Source: CADDYT01 sp035294125 (GTDB taxonomy: Bacteria > Chloroflexota > Ktedonobacteria > Ktedonobacterales > Ktedonobacteraceae). From it: DNA of 64,000 nt. The translations under genes were made by a program, and so were the position numbers. Location of the stretch: the NCBI GenBank assembly GCA_035294125.1, contig DATGLM010000022.1, forward strand, positions 1-64,000. The letters are read 5' to 3'. Of this stretch, positions 1-8,626 are shown in pieces (the stretch's first letter is position 1; each line of letters begins with the position of its first letter). A model generated the notes under the pieces. It was not told the DNA's origin, did not search any database, and was given only the letters and a program-made list of their open reading frames with translations.

Positions 1-140
1 AGATGGTGATGCCGGGTGACAACATCGAGATGACCGTTGAACTCATCCAGCCGGTGGCGATGGAGGAGGGGGTGCGCTTCGCCATTCGTGAAGGTGGTCG
101 CACCGTTGGCGCAGGCGTCTGCGTCAAAGTCGAACAATAA
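1..140 (+). CDS. tuf: Elongation factor Tu, C-terminal end (5' end outside the window)
   Basis: The first 140 bases read in frame 3 through a TAA at 138-140. The 45 codons encode the end of EF-Tu domain 3, recognisable from MPGDN, VELIQPVAMEEG and FAIREGGRTVGAG. EF-Tu delivers aminoacyl-tRNA to the ribosome as a GTP complex. Its position directly ahead of rpmG-secE-nusG-rplK-rplA-rplJ-rplL is the widespread bacterial order, which supports the assignment. The GTPase domain lies outside the window. Confidence 0.97.
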   Translation, partial: MVMPGDNIEMTVELIQPVAMEEGVRFAIREGGRTVGAGVCVKVEQ

Positions 141-233
141 GTATCGCGTCGAGTGTTTCGGGTTTCGAGACTGACGAAGGGATCGGAACCCGAAGCCATT
201 CCTTTTCTGAACGCGATTGGAGTGGAGAAAATT

Positions 234-404
234 ATGGCTGCAAAGGGGAAAGAAAACCGCATTGTGGCAACGCTTGCCTGCACCGTGTGCAAGCAGCGCA
301 ACTACACAACCTCAAAAAATAAGAAGAACAACCCGGACCGCCTTGAGCTGCGCAAGTTCTGCCCGACCTGCCGCTCGCATACGGCCCATCGCGAAACCAA
401 GTAG
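234..404 (+). CDS. rpmG: 50S ribosomal protein L33
   Basis: This 56-residue basic protein is the small L33 subunit protein of the large ribosomal subunit. It keeps both zinc-binding pairs, CTVC near residue 17 and CPTC near residue 42, so it is the zinc-containing (C+) form. The ATG at 234 is chosen because the encoded protein then begins MAAKGKENR, the normal L33 start; a GGAG lies about 10 bases upstream. The frame is open further upstream to 153 but that extension has no L33 similarity. It sits between tuf and secE. Confidence 0.95.
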   Translation: MAAKGKENRIVATLACTVCKQRNYTTSKNKKNNPDRLELRKFCPTCRSHTAHRETK

Positions 405-461
405 TGAAGATCGTAGGGTACGAGACGAGGTACGGTCGCTCCTGATCGAGAAAGGTCGAAC

Positions 462-860
462 GTGGCAAACAAAATGGCCGACAAAAAGAAAACCGCCAGT
501 CAAGCCAGACAGGCCAGCCAGATGGTTGAGCCAAAGGCAAAAGGCGTCGAACGAGATAAAGAGCAGAGCAAACCTTCGAAAGCCGCTGCCCGCGAACGCG
601 ATGAGCGTAAAGAGAAGAGCGCCCGGCGCGAGACGAGATCTTCTTCGCCGACCATGCAGAGTAGTCTACGCAAGAATGCTATCATCCGTTTTATCCTTGA
701 ATCGTACTACGAACTGCGTTTCAAGGTGACATGGCCGACTTTCGAGGAGGCCAGAAACATGACGATCGCCGTTCTCGTTCTTTCCGCAGTGGTCGGTATT
801 ATTCTAGGCGCCGCGGACTTTGGGCTGCTTCATCTCTACCAGCTCATTACGGCGAAGTAG
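462..860 (+). CDS. secE: Preprotein translocase subunit SecE
   Basis: SecE clamps the SecY channel of the general protein export pathway in the cytoplasmic membrane. The protein has a long charged, lysine/arginine-rich N-terminal tail of about 65 residues, then the family signature RFKVTWPTFEEAR and a single C-terminal membrane helix (about residues 105-127). GTG at 462 follows AAAGG at good spacing; an ATG at 474 is the alternative. The N-terminal tail is longer than in minimal Gram-positive SecE. It precedes nusG as in most bacteria. Confidence 0.93.
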   Translation: MANKMADKKKTASQARQASQMVEPKAKGVERDKEQSKPSKAAARERDERKEKSARRETRSSSPTMQSSLRKNAIIRFILESYYELRFKVTWPTFEEARNMTIAVLVLSAVVGIILGAADFGLLHLYQLITAK

Positions 861-922
861 TATTGTAACGTAACATAACTTAGAGTAGCTTAGTGTTTTC
901 ACCAGGAAGAAGGAAAAGAATC

Positions 923-1591
923 GTGGTAACAGAACATACCAACGAGACCGAACAGACTGGTTCAAGCACAGCGCCGGAAAACAAGGAAACAACTTCTACA
1001 TCGGCAAAGGCCGGTTCGGAGTCGGGTAAGGGAGCAGACCAGGGAAAGCAAGGCCAACAGGGACAGCGTGCCTGGTACGCCATCCATACCTACTCCGGTT
1101 ACGAGAATAAGGTGAAAAGCCACCTCGAAGCGCGCATTAACTCCATGGACATGCGGAATAAGATCTTCCGCGTCATTGTTCCTATGGAGGAAGAGGTGGA
1201 AATTAAGCAGGGCCAGCGGCGCACGGTGCAGCGAAAGGTCTTCCCCGGCTACGTGCTCGTCGAAATGATTATGAGCGACGAAGCATGGTATGTTGTACGT
1301 AATACCCCTGGTGTCACCAGCTTCGTGGGTTCCGGCACTCGCCCCGTCCCTCTGCAAGAGCACGAGATCAAATCCATCTTGAAACAGGTGACCCAGGAGG
1401 CGGAGAAGCCGAAAGCCAGGATCAGCTTTACCAAGGGTCAGAGCGTGCGCGTCATCGATGGCCCTTTCACCGAGTTCATCGGCACGGTCAGCGATATCAA
1501 TATGGATCGCAACAAAGTGACAGTGCTTGTTTCCTTCTTCGGTCGCGAAACTCCCGTCGTGCTGGATTTTCTGCAGGTTGAGAAAATCTAG
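923..1591 (+). CDS. nusG: Transcription termination/antitermination protein NusG
   Basis: NusG binds RNA polymerase and couples transcription to translation and Rho. After a low-complexity, Gln/Gly/Ser-rich leader of about 45 residues comes the NGN domain (starting RAWYAIHTYSGYE, with VFPGYVLVEM) and then the KOW domain (KGQSVRVIDGPFTEFIGTV). The GTG at 923 is preferred because AAGGA lies 8 bases upstream; the frame also opens at GTG 893. The N-terminal extension is unusual relative to E. coli NusG. Confidence 0.94.
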   Translation: MVTEHTNETEQTGSSTAPENKETTSTSAKAGSESGKGADQGKQGQQGQRAWYAIHTYSGYENKVKSHLEARINSMDMRNKIFRVIVPMEEEVEIKQGQRRTVQRKVFPGYVLVEMIMSDEAWYVVRNTPGVTSFVGSGTRPVPLQEHEIKSILKQVTQEAEKPKARISFTKGQSVRVIDGPFTEFIGTVSDINMDRNKVTVLVSFFGRETPVVLDFLQVEKI

Positions 1592-1643
1592 CGTGCAGGG
1601 AGAGATTCACCATTCTGTTTTGTGTTGAGGAGTTGAGAGAAAC

Positions 1644-2066
1644 ATGGCAAAACGTGTAAAGGCTGTAGTCAAATTGCAGATTCCAGCCGGAAAAGCCACG
1701 CCCGCGCCCCCGATTGGTACGGCGCTTGGCCCGCAGGGCATCAACATTATGCAGTTTGTCAAAGAGTACAATGCCCGTACCGCGGACCAGGCAGGCATGG
1801 TCATTCCCGCCGAAATCACGATCTACGAAGATCGTTCGTTCACATTCGTTACGAAGACCCCGCCCGTCCCCGACCTGCTCAAAAAAGCCGCCGGAGTTGA
1901 GAAGGGCGCTGCGACACCCAACAGGACCAAAGTCGGCTCGATCACCCGCCAGCAATTGCGCGAGATCGCCGAACTGAAGATGAAAGACCTCAATGTCAAT
2001 GACGTTGAGGGCGCCGAGCGTATGGTCGAAGGAACCGCACGCAGCATGGGCATTACCGTTGCTTGA
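1644..2066 (+). CDS. rplK: 50S ribosomal protein L11
   Basis: L11 forms the base of the ribosomal stalk and binds 23S rRNA near the GTPase centre. The 140-residue length and the motifs KLQIPAGKATPAPPIG, GPQGINIMQF and the C-terminal NVNDVEGAERMVEGTARSMG are typical. A GAGGAG motif lies upstream of the ATG. It is followed by rplA after a 140-base gap. Confidence 0.97.
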   Translation: MAKRVKAVVKLQIPAGKATPAPPIGTALGPQGINIMQFVKEYNARTADQAGMVIPAEITIYEDRSFTFVTKTPPVPDLLKKAAGVEKGAATPNRTKVGSITRQQLREIAELKMKDLNVNDVEGAERMVEGTARSMGITVA

Positions 2067-2209
2067 TAAAATTTGAAGGCAGCGAGTTGTTCCCGCACAA
2101 AGCATACGTGCAGGAACAGGAGTTGTGCCAATTACAGAAGTTAAAGAAAATTCGCAAGGATCGCCCGTAAGTCACTGAGGTAATCCTGCCACAAGGAGGG
2201 CTAAAAACA

Positions 2210-2914
2210 ATGGCAACACATGGCAAAAAGTATCTTGAAGCACAGAAGCAGGTAGAACCTGAAAAGCTTTACACGCCTCAAGAAGCCATCTCACTTCTCA
2301 AGAAAATCAATTACGTTAAATTCAATCCCACCGTCGAAGTTCATATGAAGCTCGGCGTTGACCCACGCCATGCCGACCAGATGGTACGCGGCGTCGCCAG
2401 CCTGCCAGCCGGGACAGGTAAGGAGACAAAGGTCCTGGTCTTCGCTCAAGGCGAGAAAGCCGCCGAAGCGGAGGCAGCGGGCGCGGACTTCGTGGGTCTC
2501 GACGACCTGATTAAGCGGATTGAAGGCGACTGGCTCGGCTTCGATGTCGCCATCGCCACGCCCGATGTGATGGGGAAAGTTGGCCGCCTCGGTAAGAAGC
2601 TCGGCCCGCGTGGCCTGATGCCCAGTCCGAAAGCTGGCACCATCACAATGGATGTGGCGCGCACCATTCGCGAAGTCAAAGCCGGTCGCGTCGAGTTCAA
2701 AGTCGACAAAACCGCGCTCCTGCACATCCCTGCCGGGAAGCTCTCGTTCAGCGACGAGGCTCTGCTTGCCAACATCGCGTCCATCATCGACGCTGTGCAG
2801 CGCGCCCGACCAAGCGGCGCAAAGGGTGCCTATGTGAAGAGTGTCGTACTCTCTTCCACCATGTCCCCCGGCATTCGCCTGGACATCCCGACGGCACTCG
2901 CGCTCAAAGCGTAA
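2210..2914 (+). CDS. rplA: 50S ribosomal protein L1
   Basis: L1 forms the mobile L1 stalk of the large subunit and in many bacteria represses its own mRNA. The 234-residue protein has the family signature KLGPRGLMPSPKAGT near residues 127-141 and VEFKVDKT. A strong AAGGAGGG lies before the ATG. It is the last gene before the long rplJ leader. Confidence 0.97.
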   Translation: MATHGKKYLEAQKQVEPEKLYTPQEAISLLKKINYVKFNPTVEVHMKLGVDPRHADQMVRGVASLPAGTGKETKVLVFAQGEKAAEAEAAGADFVGLDDLIKRIEGDWLGFDVAIATPDVMGKVGRLGKKLGPRGLMPSPKAGTITMDVARTIREVKAGRVEFKVDKTALLHIPAGKLSFSDEALLANIASIIDAVQRARPSGAKGAYVKSVVLSSTMSPGIRLDIPTALALKA

Positions 2915-2934
2915 CAAACACTTTACAAACGAAT

Positions 2935-3200
2935 AGTATTCAGTTAGAATACAACAAAAGCAACCGAAGACAGCAAGTATGTCATCCCATCTGGGATTGA
3001 AAATAAATGATACTTTCTGTATCAGCTTGCCGAGGAAGCATGCAGACGCATCTGAAAGAACCTGCCGTCCCGTCTGGGACTGCACTTGGGATTGAAATAA
3101 GATGTTTCCTCGTGGCCTCCGGTTGACAAGCGGAGGCCATTTTCGTTTGCTGCGATACGTTCGCATTGAAGAGAAGCAGGGAAAGGAGGGAGAAGTACTC
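2935..3200 (+). promoter_or_regulatory. Structured leader of the rplJ-rplL operon (L10-leader type)
   Basis: The 286 bases between rplA and rplJ hold no credible gene. They contain two copies of a CTGGGATTGAAA-like motif (around 2990-3002 and 3087-3097), several short inverted repeats, and end in a strong hairpin 50 bases before the rplJ ribosome binding site. Leaders at this place in other bacteria bind the L10-L12 complex and control rplJ expression; that role here is inferred from position and structure. Confidence 0.6.
3113..3148 (+). terminator. Attenuator-like hairpin in the rplJ leader
   Basis: A perfect 9-bp stem (3113-3121 with 3131-3139, TGGCCTCCG / CGGAGGCCA) and 9-base loop is followed by TTTTCGTTT. 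This is the shape of an intrinsic terminator placed inside the leader, 52 bases ahead of rplJ, so it probably acts as a conditional attenuator rather than an operon end. Confidence 0.7.
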
Positions 3201-3743
3201 ATGCCAACACAGGCAAAAGCTGAGAAGATTGAGGAACTAACCGAGAAACTCGGTCGCGCCGCCGTCACCATCCTGGTACAGACGCAGGGTCTGAACGTCA
3301 AAGACATGACCGAGCTGCGCCGCCGGATGCGTGAGGCACAGATCGAGTTCCAGATCGCGAAAAATACGCTCCTGCGCATCGCTACTGAGCGCAACAATAT
3401 GAACGAACTGGACAAAAGTATCTTCAAAGGCCAGACAGCAGTCGCTTTCGGCTACGAAGATGAGGTCGCCACGGCCAAAGCCATCACCGACTATATCCGC
3501 ACCTCCAGGATTGTCACGCTCAAATCAGGCATTCTTGGCGGCAGGGCACTGACGGCGGAGCAGGTCGAAGGACTGGCAAAGATCGCTGGCGGCAAGTCGC
3601 AGGCAAAAGCTCAGGTCGTCGGTATCATACAGGGACCACTTGGCAGCGCCTACAATCTGTTGAACGCGCCCTTGCGCGATTTCGTTTACGTTTTGCAATC
3701 CCGCGCCGAACAGTTGCAGGGCGGCGCATCAGCAGCGGAGTAA
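3201..3743 (+). CDS. rplJ: 50S ribosomal protein L10
   Basis: L10 anchors L7/L12 dimers to the ribosomal stalk. The 180-residue protein starts MPTQAKAEKIEEL and shows the expected pattern KNTLLRIA and TAVAFGYED. The ATG at 3201 follows AAAGGAGGG at 3182-3190; the frame is open upstream to 3102 across the leader hairpin, but that part is not L10-like. rplL follows after 114 bases. Confidence 0.96.
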   Translation: MPTQAKAEKIEELTEKLGRAAVTILVQTQGLNVKDMTELRRRMREAQIEFQIAKNTLLRIATERNNMNELDKSIFKGQTAVAFGYEDEVATAKAITDYIRTSRIVTLKSGILGGRALTAEQVEGLAKIAGGKSQAKAQVVGIIQGPLGSAYNLLNAPLRDFVYVLQSRAEQLQGGASAAE

Positions 3744-3857
3744 TGTTGGAATATGGGCTAGCCCTTGCGCGACCCTCATGATAAGGTAGCTCAAGAGCAG
3801 GAATTGCCCGTTCAGAAAATTGAGAGTACATCACAGCAATAACAGGAGGAATCACTC

Positions 3858-4244
3858 ATGTCGTTAGATAGCATCATCGCCGAAATCGAACAGTTGAACG
3901 TTCTTGAACTCGTCCAGTTGACGAAGGCCCTGCAGGATAAGTGGGGCGTCAGCGCCGCTCCTGTAGCGGTAGCCGCTGGCCCGGCTCCCGCCGCAGCCGC
4001 TGAGGCGCCTGCCGCAGCTCCCGTTGAAGAGCAGACCGAGTTCGACGCCATCCTCACCGAGGTTGGCCCCAATAAGATCAACGTCATCAAAGTCGTGCGT
4101 GAACTGACGGGTCTGGGCCTGAAAGAGGCCAAAGCTGTCGTTGACGAGGCTCCCAAGCCCATCAAGGAAGCTGTCTCGAAGGAAGAGGCTCAGAAGATCG
4201 CCGAGAAGATGGCCGAGGTCGGCGCGAAAGTTACCATTAAGTAA
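3858..4244 (+). CDS. rplL: 50S ribosomal protein L7/L12
   Basis: The 128-residue stalk protein recruits translational GTPases. It has the N-terminal dimerisation helix (LNVLELVQLTKALQDKWGV), an alanine/proline-rich hinge at about residues 35-58, and the globular C-terminal domain (KVVRELTGLGLKEAKAVVDEAP, VGAKVTIK). ACAGGAGG precedes the ATG. It ends the ribosomal operon and is followed 7 bases later by a 29-bp perfect inverted repeat. Confidence 0.97.
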   Translation: MSLDSIIAEIEQLNVLELVQLTKALQDKWGVSAAPVAVAAGPAPAAAAEAPAAAPVEEQTEFDAILTEVGPNKINVIKVVRELTGLGLKEAKAVVDEAPKPIKEAVSKEEAQKIAEKMAEVGAKVTIK

Positions 4245-4251
4245 GAATGGC

Positions 4252-4312
4252 GTACTCCTGGCGTGCTACTGTGCCATTGCCTGGCAATGGCACAGTAGCA
4301 CGCCAGGAGTAC
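4252..4312. terminator. 29-bp perfect inverted repeat after rplL
   Basis: Left arm 4252-4280 and right arm 4284-4312 are perfect complements over 29 bases with a 3-base loop. No run of T follows on either side, so this is not a classical intrinsic terminator, but its place at the end of rplL and before the rpsO promoter suggests 3'-end formation or stabilisation. Confidence 0.75.
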
Positions 4313-4322
4313 TTCCATATGA

Positions 4323-4351
4323 TTGCGCCCCTCTATCTTCCATGTTATAAT
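4323..4351 (+). promoter_or_regulatory. Probable rpsO promoter
   Basis: TTGCGC at 4323-4328 and TATAAT at 4346-4351 are separated by 17 bases, with a TGT extended -10 element in front of the TATAAT. It lies 65 bases ahead of the rpsO start and directly after the rplL hairpin. Confidence 0.65.
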
Positions 4352-4416
4352 GCGAGCATGAAAGTTTCTTTTCCAGCTCGACAGTCAGAAAAGCAAGCAG
4401 GAGGTAAATAAAAAGC

Positions 4417-4686
4417 GTGGCTTTGACAACCGAGGAGAAAGCGGAAATCATCGCGGATTTCCGTGTCCATGAAACAGATACGGGTTCGCCGGAGGTACAG
4501 GTATCCATCCTCACGACGCGCATCAACCAGCTTACCGAACATCTGAAAGTTCACAAGCACGATCTGCATTCGCGTCGTGGTCTGATGATGATGGTTGGCC
4601 AGCGTCGTCGGTTACTTTCCTACCTGAGTAAAAAAAGCCCGGAGCGCTATCGCGCGTTGATCGCGAAGCTCGGCTTGCGCCATTAA
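4417..4686 (+). CDS. rpsO: 30S ribosomal protein S15
   Basis: S15 is a primary 16S rRNA-binding protein of the small-subunit platform. All 89 residues match the family, with DTGSPEVQVSILTTRI, HKHDLHSRRGL and RRRLLSYLSKK. The start is GTG at 4417 with GCAGGAGG about 10 bases upstream. pnp follows after 540 bases, an arrangement seen in many bacteria. Confidence 0.97.
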   Translation: MALTTEEKAEIIADFRVHETDTGSPEVQVSILTTRINQLTEHLKVHKHDLHSRRGLMMMVGQRRRLLSYLSKKSPERYRALIAKLGLRH

Positions 4687-5228
4687 TTCCTGTCAGGTTG
4701 TGGTGGGTGCGGTCGGGCCCGTGTTGTCGACGTTGGCGCAATCTGGCATATTGAAAATGCCCACGCTGGGCCAGCAAAACCAACCCATGTGGCATAGATG
4801 GAAAATGGGAACTATGGCCGCCCTCCGCCCTATGATCTTATGCATCCCCACAACTGAACGCAGCACAGGCCGTCATAGCACCGGTGCAAAATACTTCACC
4901 AGGACGAACCAGAACCAGCAGGGCGAAGTGATGTAACGAAACGACAAAAGGCAAAAAGTAAGAGAGTTAAGGCGTCCCACAGAGTTGAAGCGGTACGCAT
5001 AACGCCGTACAGGACAGACGAGAATCCGGTCAGGATAGGGATACAGGTAGAGCCTGACCCACGAGAAGACAAAACTGGCTAGCAAAGAACAGGATAAGAA
5101 ACTTACACCACCCAGGCAGTTAAGTCCAGTGTAGTCACAGAAGAAGCGCCAAAACAAAGGAGGCGTACATATCCCCTGGGTTATGTTTGAACAAGTCGTT
5201 TTATGGGATGCTATTAGTTGGAGGAAAT
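4687..5228 (+). other. Intergenic region between rpsO and pnp
   Basis: About 540 bases without a credible gene. An open frame at 4700-4936 has no recognisable features and biased composition. The last 200 bases are purine-rich on this strand. I see no long hairpin or clear promoter. In other bacteria the pnp leader is a target for autoregulatory processing; nothing in this sequence proves that here. Confidence 0.4.
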
Positions 5229-7664
5229 ATGATTCACCGTCAAGAAGCTGTCATCGGTGGCCGGATCATGAGTATCGAGACCGGGCGCGTGGCAGAACAG
5301 GCCAATGGCGCCGTGTTAGTGCGCTATGGCGATACCGTCATCCTGGCAACAGCCGTTGGCAGCGATGAGCCTCGTGAAGGCATTGATTTTTTTCCGTTGA
5401 CCGTTGATGTAGAAGAGCGTATGTATGCCGCGGGGAAAATTCCCGGCGGGTTTATTAAGCGAGAAGGCCGCGCTACCGAACACGCCATTCTCGCCTGTCG
5501 TCTCGCTGACCGTCCTCTCCGTCCATTGTTCCCTAAAGGTTACCGCAACGACGTTCAAATCATCATCACCGTCCTTTCCGCCGACCAGGAAAACGATCCC
5601 GACATTATGGGCATCGTCGGCGCTTCCGCCGCCCTCAGTGTGTCGGATATTCCCTTCTACGGCCCGGTCGGCGCGGTGCGCGTAGGCTATATCGACGATC
5701 AGTTTGTCATCAACCCCACAGAGTCGCAGATGGCCCAGAGCCGTCTCGACCTCGCCATCGCAGGCACGAGCGATGCCGTGATGATGGTCGAGGCGGGCGC
5801 GAAGGAACTGCCCGAAGAGCAGATGCTCGAGGCAGTGCGCTTCGGCCAGGAGGCCCTGCAAGATATCATCAAGATGCAGGAAAAGCTGATGCAGGCCGTC
5901 AACGTCGCCAAGCGCCCATTCGAGCCGCCCGTCGTCGACAACGATTTGCAGGAGAAAGTGCGCGAGTTTGTGCTTCCCCGCTTCGAGGCTGCCGTCAATA
6001 ATCCTGACAAGTCCGCCCGCTCGGCTGCCCTCAACCTCGTACAGAACGAGTTGATCGCCGTTCTCGGTGCGCAATATCCCGACCGCTTGAAGGACATTAT
6101 CACGTTTTACGAAAAGGAATTGAAGTCCTACGTCCGCAACAATATCCTGGATTATGGCATTCGCCCCGATGGCCGCGATCTCAAGACCATTCGTCCTATC
6201 TCGTGCGAAGTTGGCCTGCTGCCGCGCACGCACGGTTCCGCGATTTTCACACGCGGCCAGACCCAGGTGCTGAGCGTCGTCACCCTCGGCTCACCCGGTG
6301 AGGAGCAGGTTCTCGATGGCCTGGGCTTTGTCGAGAGCAAGCGTTTCATGCACCACTACAACTTCCCGCCGTTCTCTACCGGTGAAACCAAGCCCCTGCG
6401 CGGGCCGGGGCGACGCGAGATCGGTCACGGGGCGCTGGCGGAGCGCGCCGTTGCCGCCGTCATCCCCTCGCAGGAGGAGTTTCCCTATACCATTCGGGCT
6501 GTCTCCGATGTGCTCTCATCGAACGGTTCGACCTCAATGGGTTCCGTCTGCGGCACCACATTGGCATTGATGGATGCAGGTGTTCCCATTCACGCGCCAG
6601 TCGCGGGCGTGGCAATGGGCCTCATCACCGGTGAGGGCGAGCGGGCCGGGAAGTGGGCCGTTCTCTCCGACATTCAAGGCATCGAAGACGCCCTCGGCGA
6701 CATGGATTTCAAGGTGGCTGGTACCGCCGATGGCGTGACCGCGCTGCAAATGGACATCAAGGTCAAGGGTATCACCTACGAGATCATGGCGAAGGCTCTT
6801 GAGCAGGCCCGTGAAGGCCGCCTCTTCATCATGGAGAAGATGCTCGATGCCATCGAGGCGCCTCGCGAGGAATTGTCTGAGTTTGCCCCGCGCATCCAGA
6901 CCATCAAGATCAATCCTGATAAGATCGGGGCCGTCATCGGCCCAGGTGGCAAGACCATTCGCAAGATTCAGGAGGAGACCGGAGCTAAGGTCGATATTGA
7001 GGACGACGGCACAGTTCATATCGCCGCCACTTCTGCCGACTCTATGCAGGCTGCTATGGATGCCGTGCGCGCCCTCACCGAAGAGGTGGAGGTTGGCCGC
7101 ATCTATACTGGCACCGTCAGGCGTCTCGTCGACTTCGGCGCGTTCGTCGAAATCCTGCCGGGCAAAGAGGGCCTCGTCCGTACCTCGCAACTGGCTGACT
7201 ACCAGGTCTCGCGCCCTGAAGATGTCGTCTCGATTGGCGACGAGATCACCGTCATGGTGATCGAAGTTGACCAGCAGGGCCGCATTAACCTCTCGCGCCG
7301 TGCCGCGCTGAGCGGCGAAATGCCCACCTCGGCTGAGATGGAAAGCGAGCGCGCCGGGCGTATGGCCCGTAGTGGTGGTCGCTCCGGCCCCGGCGGCTAT
7401 AACGAGCGCAACAACTACAGCGGTGGTCGCGAGCGCGGCGGCTACAACGAGCGCAACAACTACAGCGGTGGTCGCGAGCGCGGCGGCTACAACGAGCGCG
7501 GTGGTGGTCGCTCCGGCCCCGGCGGCTACAACGAGCGCGGTGGTGGCAACAACTACGGCCAGCGCCGCCCGATGGGTCCCGGCACGTCCGGTTCCAGCCG
7601 TGGCCCCGGCAATCCACGCCGCGAGGGCGGCTTCAACCAGCGTCCGCCTGAGCGCCGCTGGTAA
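5229..7664 (+). CDS. pnp: Polyribonucleotide nucleotidyltransferase with an RGG-rich C-terminal tail
   Basis: PNPase degrades RNA 3'-to-5' by phosphorolysis and can add heteropolymeric tails. The 811-residue protein has the first RNase PH fold, a helical region, the second RNase PH fold (FSTGETKPLRGPGRREIGHG, SNGSTSMGSVCG), a KH domain near residues 556-610 (VIGPGGKTIRKIQEETG) and an S1 domain near 620-690. After about residue 705 it ends in a low-complexity Gly/Arg/Asn/Tyr tail with GGYNERNNYSGGRER units, much longer than the usual short tail. The ATG at 5229 is chosen for its GGAGG; the frame opens at 5187. Confidence 0.97.
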   Translation: MIHRQEAVIGGRIMSIETGRVAEQANGAVLVRYGDTVILATAVGSDEPREGIDFFPLTVDVEERMYAAGKIPGGFIKREGRATEHAILACRLADRPLRPLFPKGYRNDVQIIITVLSADQENDPDIMGIVGASAALSVSDIPFYGPVGAVRVGYIDDQFVINPTESQMAQSRLDLAIAGTSDAVMMVEAGAKELPEEQMLEAVRFGQEALQDIIKMQEKLMQAVNVAKRPFEPPVVDNDLQEKVREFVLPRFEAAVNNPDKSARSAALNLVQNELIAVLGAQYPDRLKDIITFYEKELKSYVRNNILDYGIRPDGRDLKTIRPISCEVGLLPRTHGSAIFTRGQTQVLSVVTLGSPGEEQVLDGLGFVESKRFMHHYNFPPFSTGETKPLRGPGRREIGHGALAERAVAAVIPSQEEFPYTIRAVSDVLSSNGSTSMGSVCGTTLALMDAGVPIHAPVAGVAMGLITGEGERAGKWAVLSDIQGIEDALGDMDFKVAGTADGVTALQMDIKVKGITYEIMAKALEQAREGRLFIMEKMLDAIEAPREELSEFAPRIQTIKINPDKIGAVIGPGGKTIRKIQEETGAKVDIEDDGTVHIAATSADSMQAAMDAVRALTEEVEVGRIYTGTVRRLVDFGAFVEILPGKEGLVRTSQLADYQVSRPEDVVSIGDEITVMVIEVDQQGRINLSRRAALSGEMPTSAEMESERAGRMARSGGRSGPGGYNERNNYSGGRERGGYNERNNYSGGRERGGYNERGGGRSGPGGYNERGGGNNYGQRRPMGPGTSGSSRGPGNPRREGGFNQRPPERRW
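7392..7481 (+). repeat. 45-bp tandem repeat inside pnp
   Basis: Two 45-base units (7392-7436 and 7437-7481) differ by a single silent base and encode GGYNERNNYSGGRER twice. A third partial unit follows from 7482. The length is a multiple of three, so copy number can change without breaking the frame. Confidence 0.85.
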
Positions 7665-7692
7665 AAACAACTGTAGATGCAGTGATGCTTTG

Positions 7693-7742
7693 AACGAATA
7701 AGGTTGGCAATAAGGCCCTCCTCATTGCTGACCTTATTCGTT
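7693..7742 (+). terminator. Terminator after pnp
   Basis: Arms 7693-7711 and 7724-7742 pair over 19 bases with two G-U pairs and a 12-base loop, ending in GTTTCC. It begins 28 bases after the pnp stop codon. Confidence 0.8.
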
Positions 7743-7975
7743 TCCGCTCATTATTGCTTCTGGTCACGGTCATGAATTTTGACAAACAAAATCGGCAGTG
7801 GGATTTCGTAGGTCCCGCTTTATCGGCGTGGGGGCGACGAAGTGATCCTGTTCCCGGCCTTGCTTCTTAAAGTTCATTATCGTGCTCTTACAAGATATTT
7901 TTACCGAAAATGCCTGACGCAAAAAGAAGAGCATAGCAGGGAAAAACAGAAATTGTACTTTAGAGAGAGGTAAAT

Positions 7976-8626
7976 ATGTCAGCAGAGGAGAAACTGCAAG
8001 AAATCGCGGCTGAGGTATGTACGTGCGAGCAATGCGACCTCTGGAAGAACCGGACACGTGCAGTTCCTGGTGAAGGCAACCCTCATGCAAAAATCATGTT
8101 CATCGGCGAAGGCCCCGGCTATCACGAAGATAAGCAGGGCCGTCCCTTTGTCGGCCCGTCCGGTCATCTGTTGGATGAGCTTCTGGCAAGCATCGGCCTG
8201 AAACGCACCGACGTGTTTATCACCAACGTGGTCAAGTGCCGCCCGCCGGAGAACCGCGATCCCCTGCCCATCGAAATCTCCGCTTGCAGCGATTATCTCG
8301 ACCGCCAGATCGCTACTATCAACCCCCTGGTTATCGTCACGCTGGGCCGCTTTTCGATGGCAAAATTCTTTCCGGGTGAGAAGATCTCTGCTATCCACGG
8401 TCGCCCGCGCCGTGTCGGCAGCCGCATCGCCATGCCCATGTTCCACCCGGCAGCCGCCCTGCGCACCGAAAGCTACAAAGAGGCCCTGCGCCAGGACTTC
8501 AAAAAGATACCCGCTGCCCTTGCTGAAGCCGAGCGCATCGCCGCAGAAAACGCGCCAAAGGCCGTTTCCCCGTCTTCCCAATCCAAACCCAAAGACGAAC
8601 CTCCACAGCAGCTTTCACTGTTTTAG
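7976..8626 (+). CDS. Uracil-DNA glycosylase, family 4 (iron-sulphur type)
   Basis: Removes uracil from DNA to start base excision repair. The 216-residue protein has CEQC near residue 18, GEGPGYHEDKQGRPFVGPSG (uracil-binding motif), NVVKCRPPENRDP and the C-terminal MFHPAAALR. The cysteine pattern is that of family 4 enzymes that bind a 4Fe-4S cluster. The last 30 residues are a lysine/proline-rich tail. AGAGAGG precedes the ATG. The last three codons, including the stop, lie inside a long inverted repeat shared with the converging gene. Confidence 0.93.
   Translation: MSAEEKLQEIAAEVCTCEQCDLWKNRTRAVPGEGNPHAKIMFIGEGPGYHEDKQGRPFVGPSGHLLDELLASIGLKRTDVFITNVVKCRPPENRDPLPIEISACSDYLDRQIATINPLVIVTLGRFSMAKFFPGEKISAIHGRPRRVGSRIAMPMFHPAAALRTESYKEALRQDFKKIPAALAEAERIAAENAPKAVSPSSQSKPKDEPPQQLSLF

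Noticed and set aside
1..250. tRNA gene between tuf and secE
   Set aside because: Some bacteria have a tRNA-Trp here, but no cloverleaf or CCA end is visible in these gaps.
2291..3427. 378-codon minus-strand frame across rplA and the rplJ leader
   Set aside because: Covers two certain ribosomal protein genes and a leader; composition is that of antisense sequence.
4700..4936. 78-residue open frame between rpsO and pnp
   Set aside because: No ribosome binding site, odd composition (Met/Thr/Gln-rich) and no recognisable motif; most likely chance.
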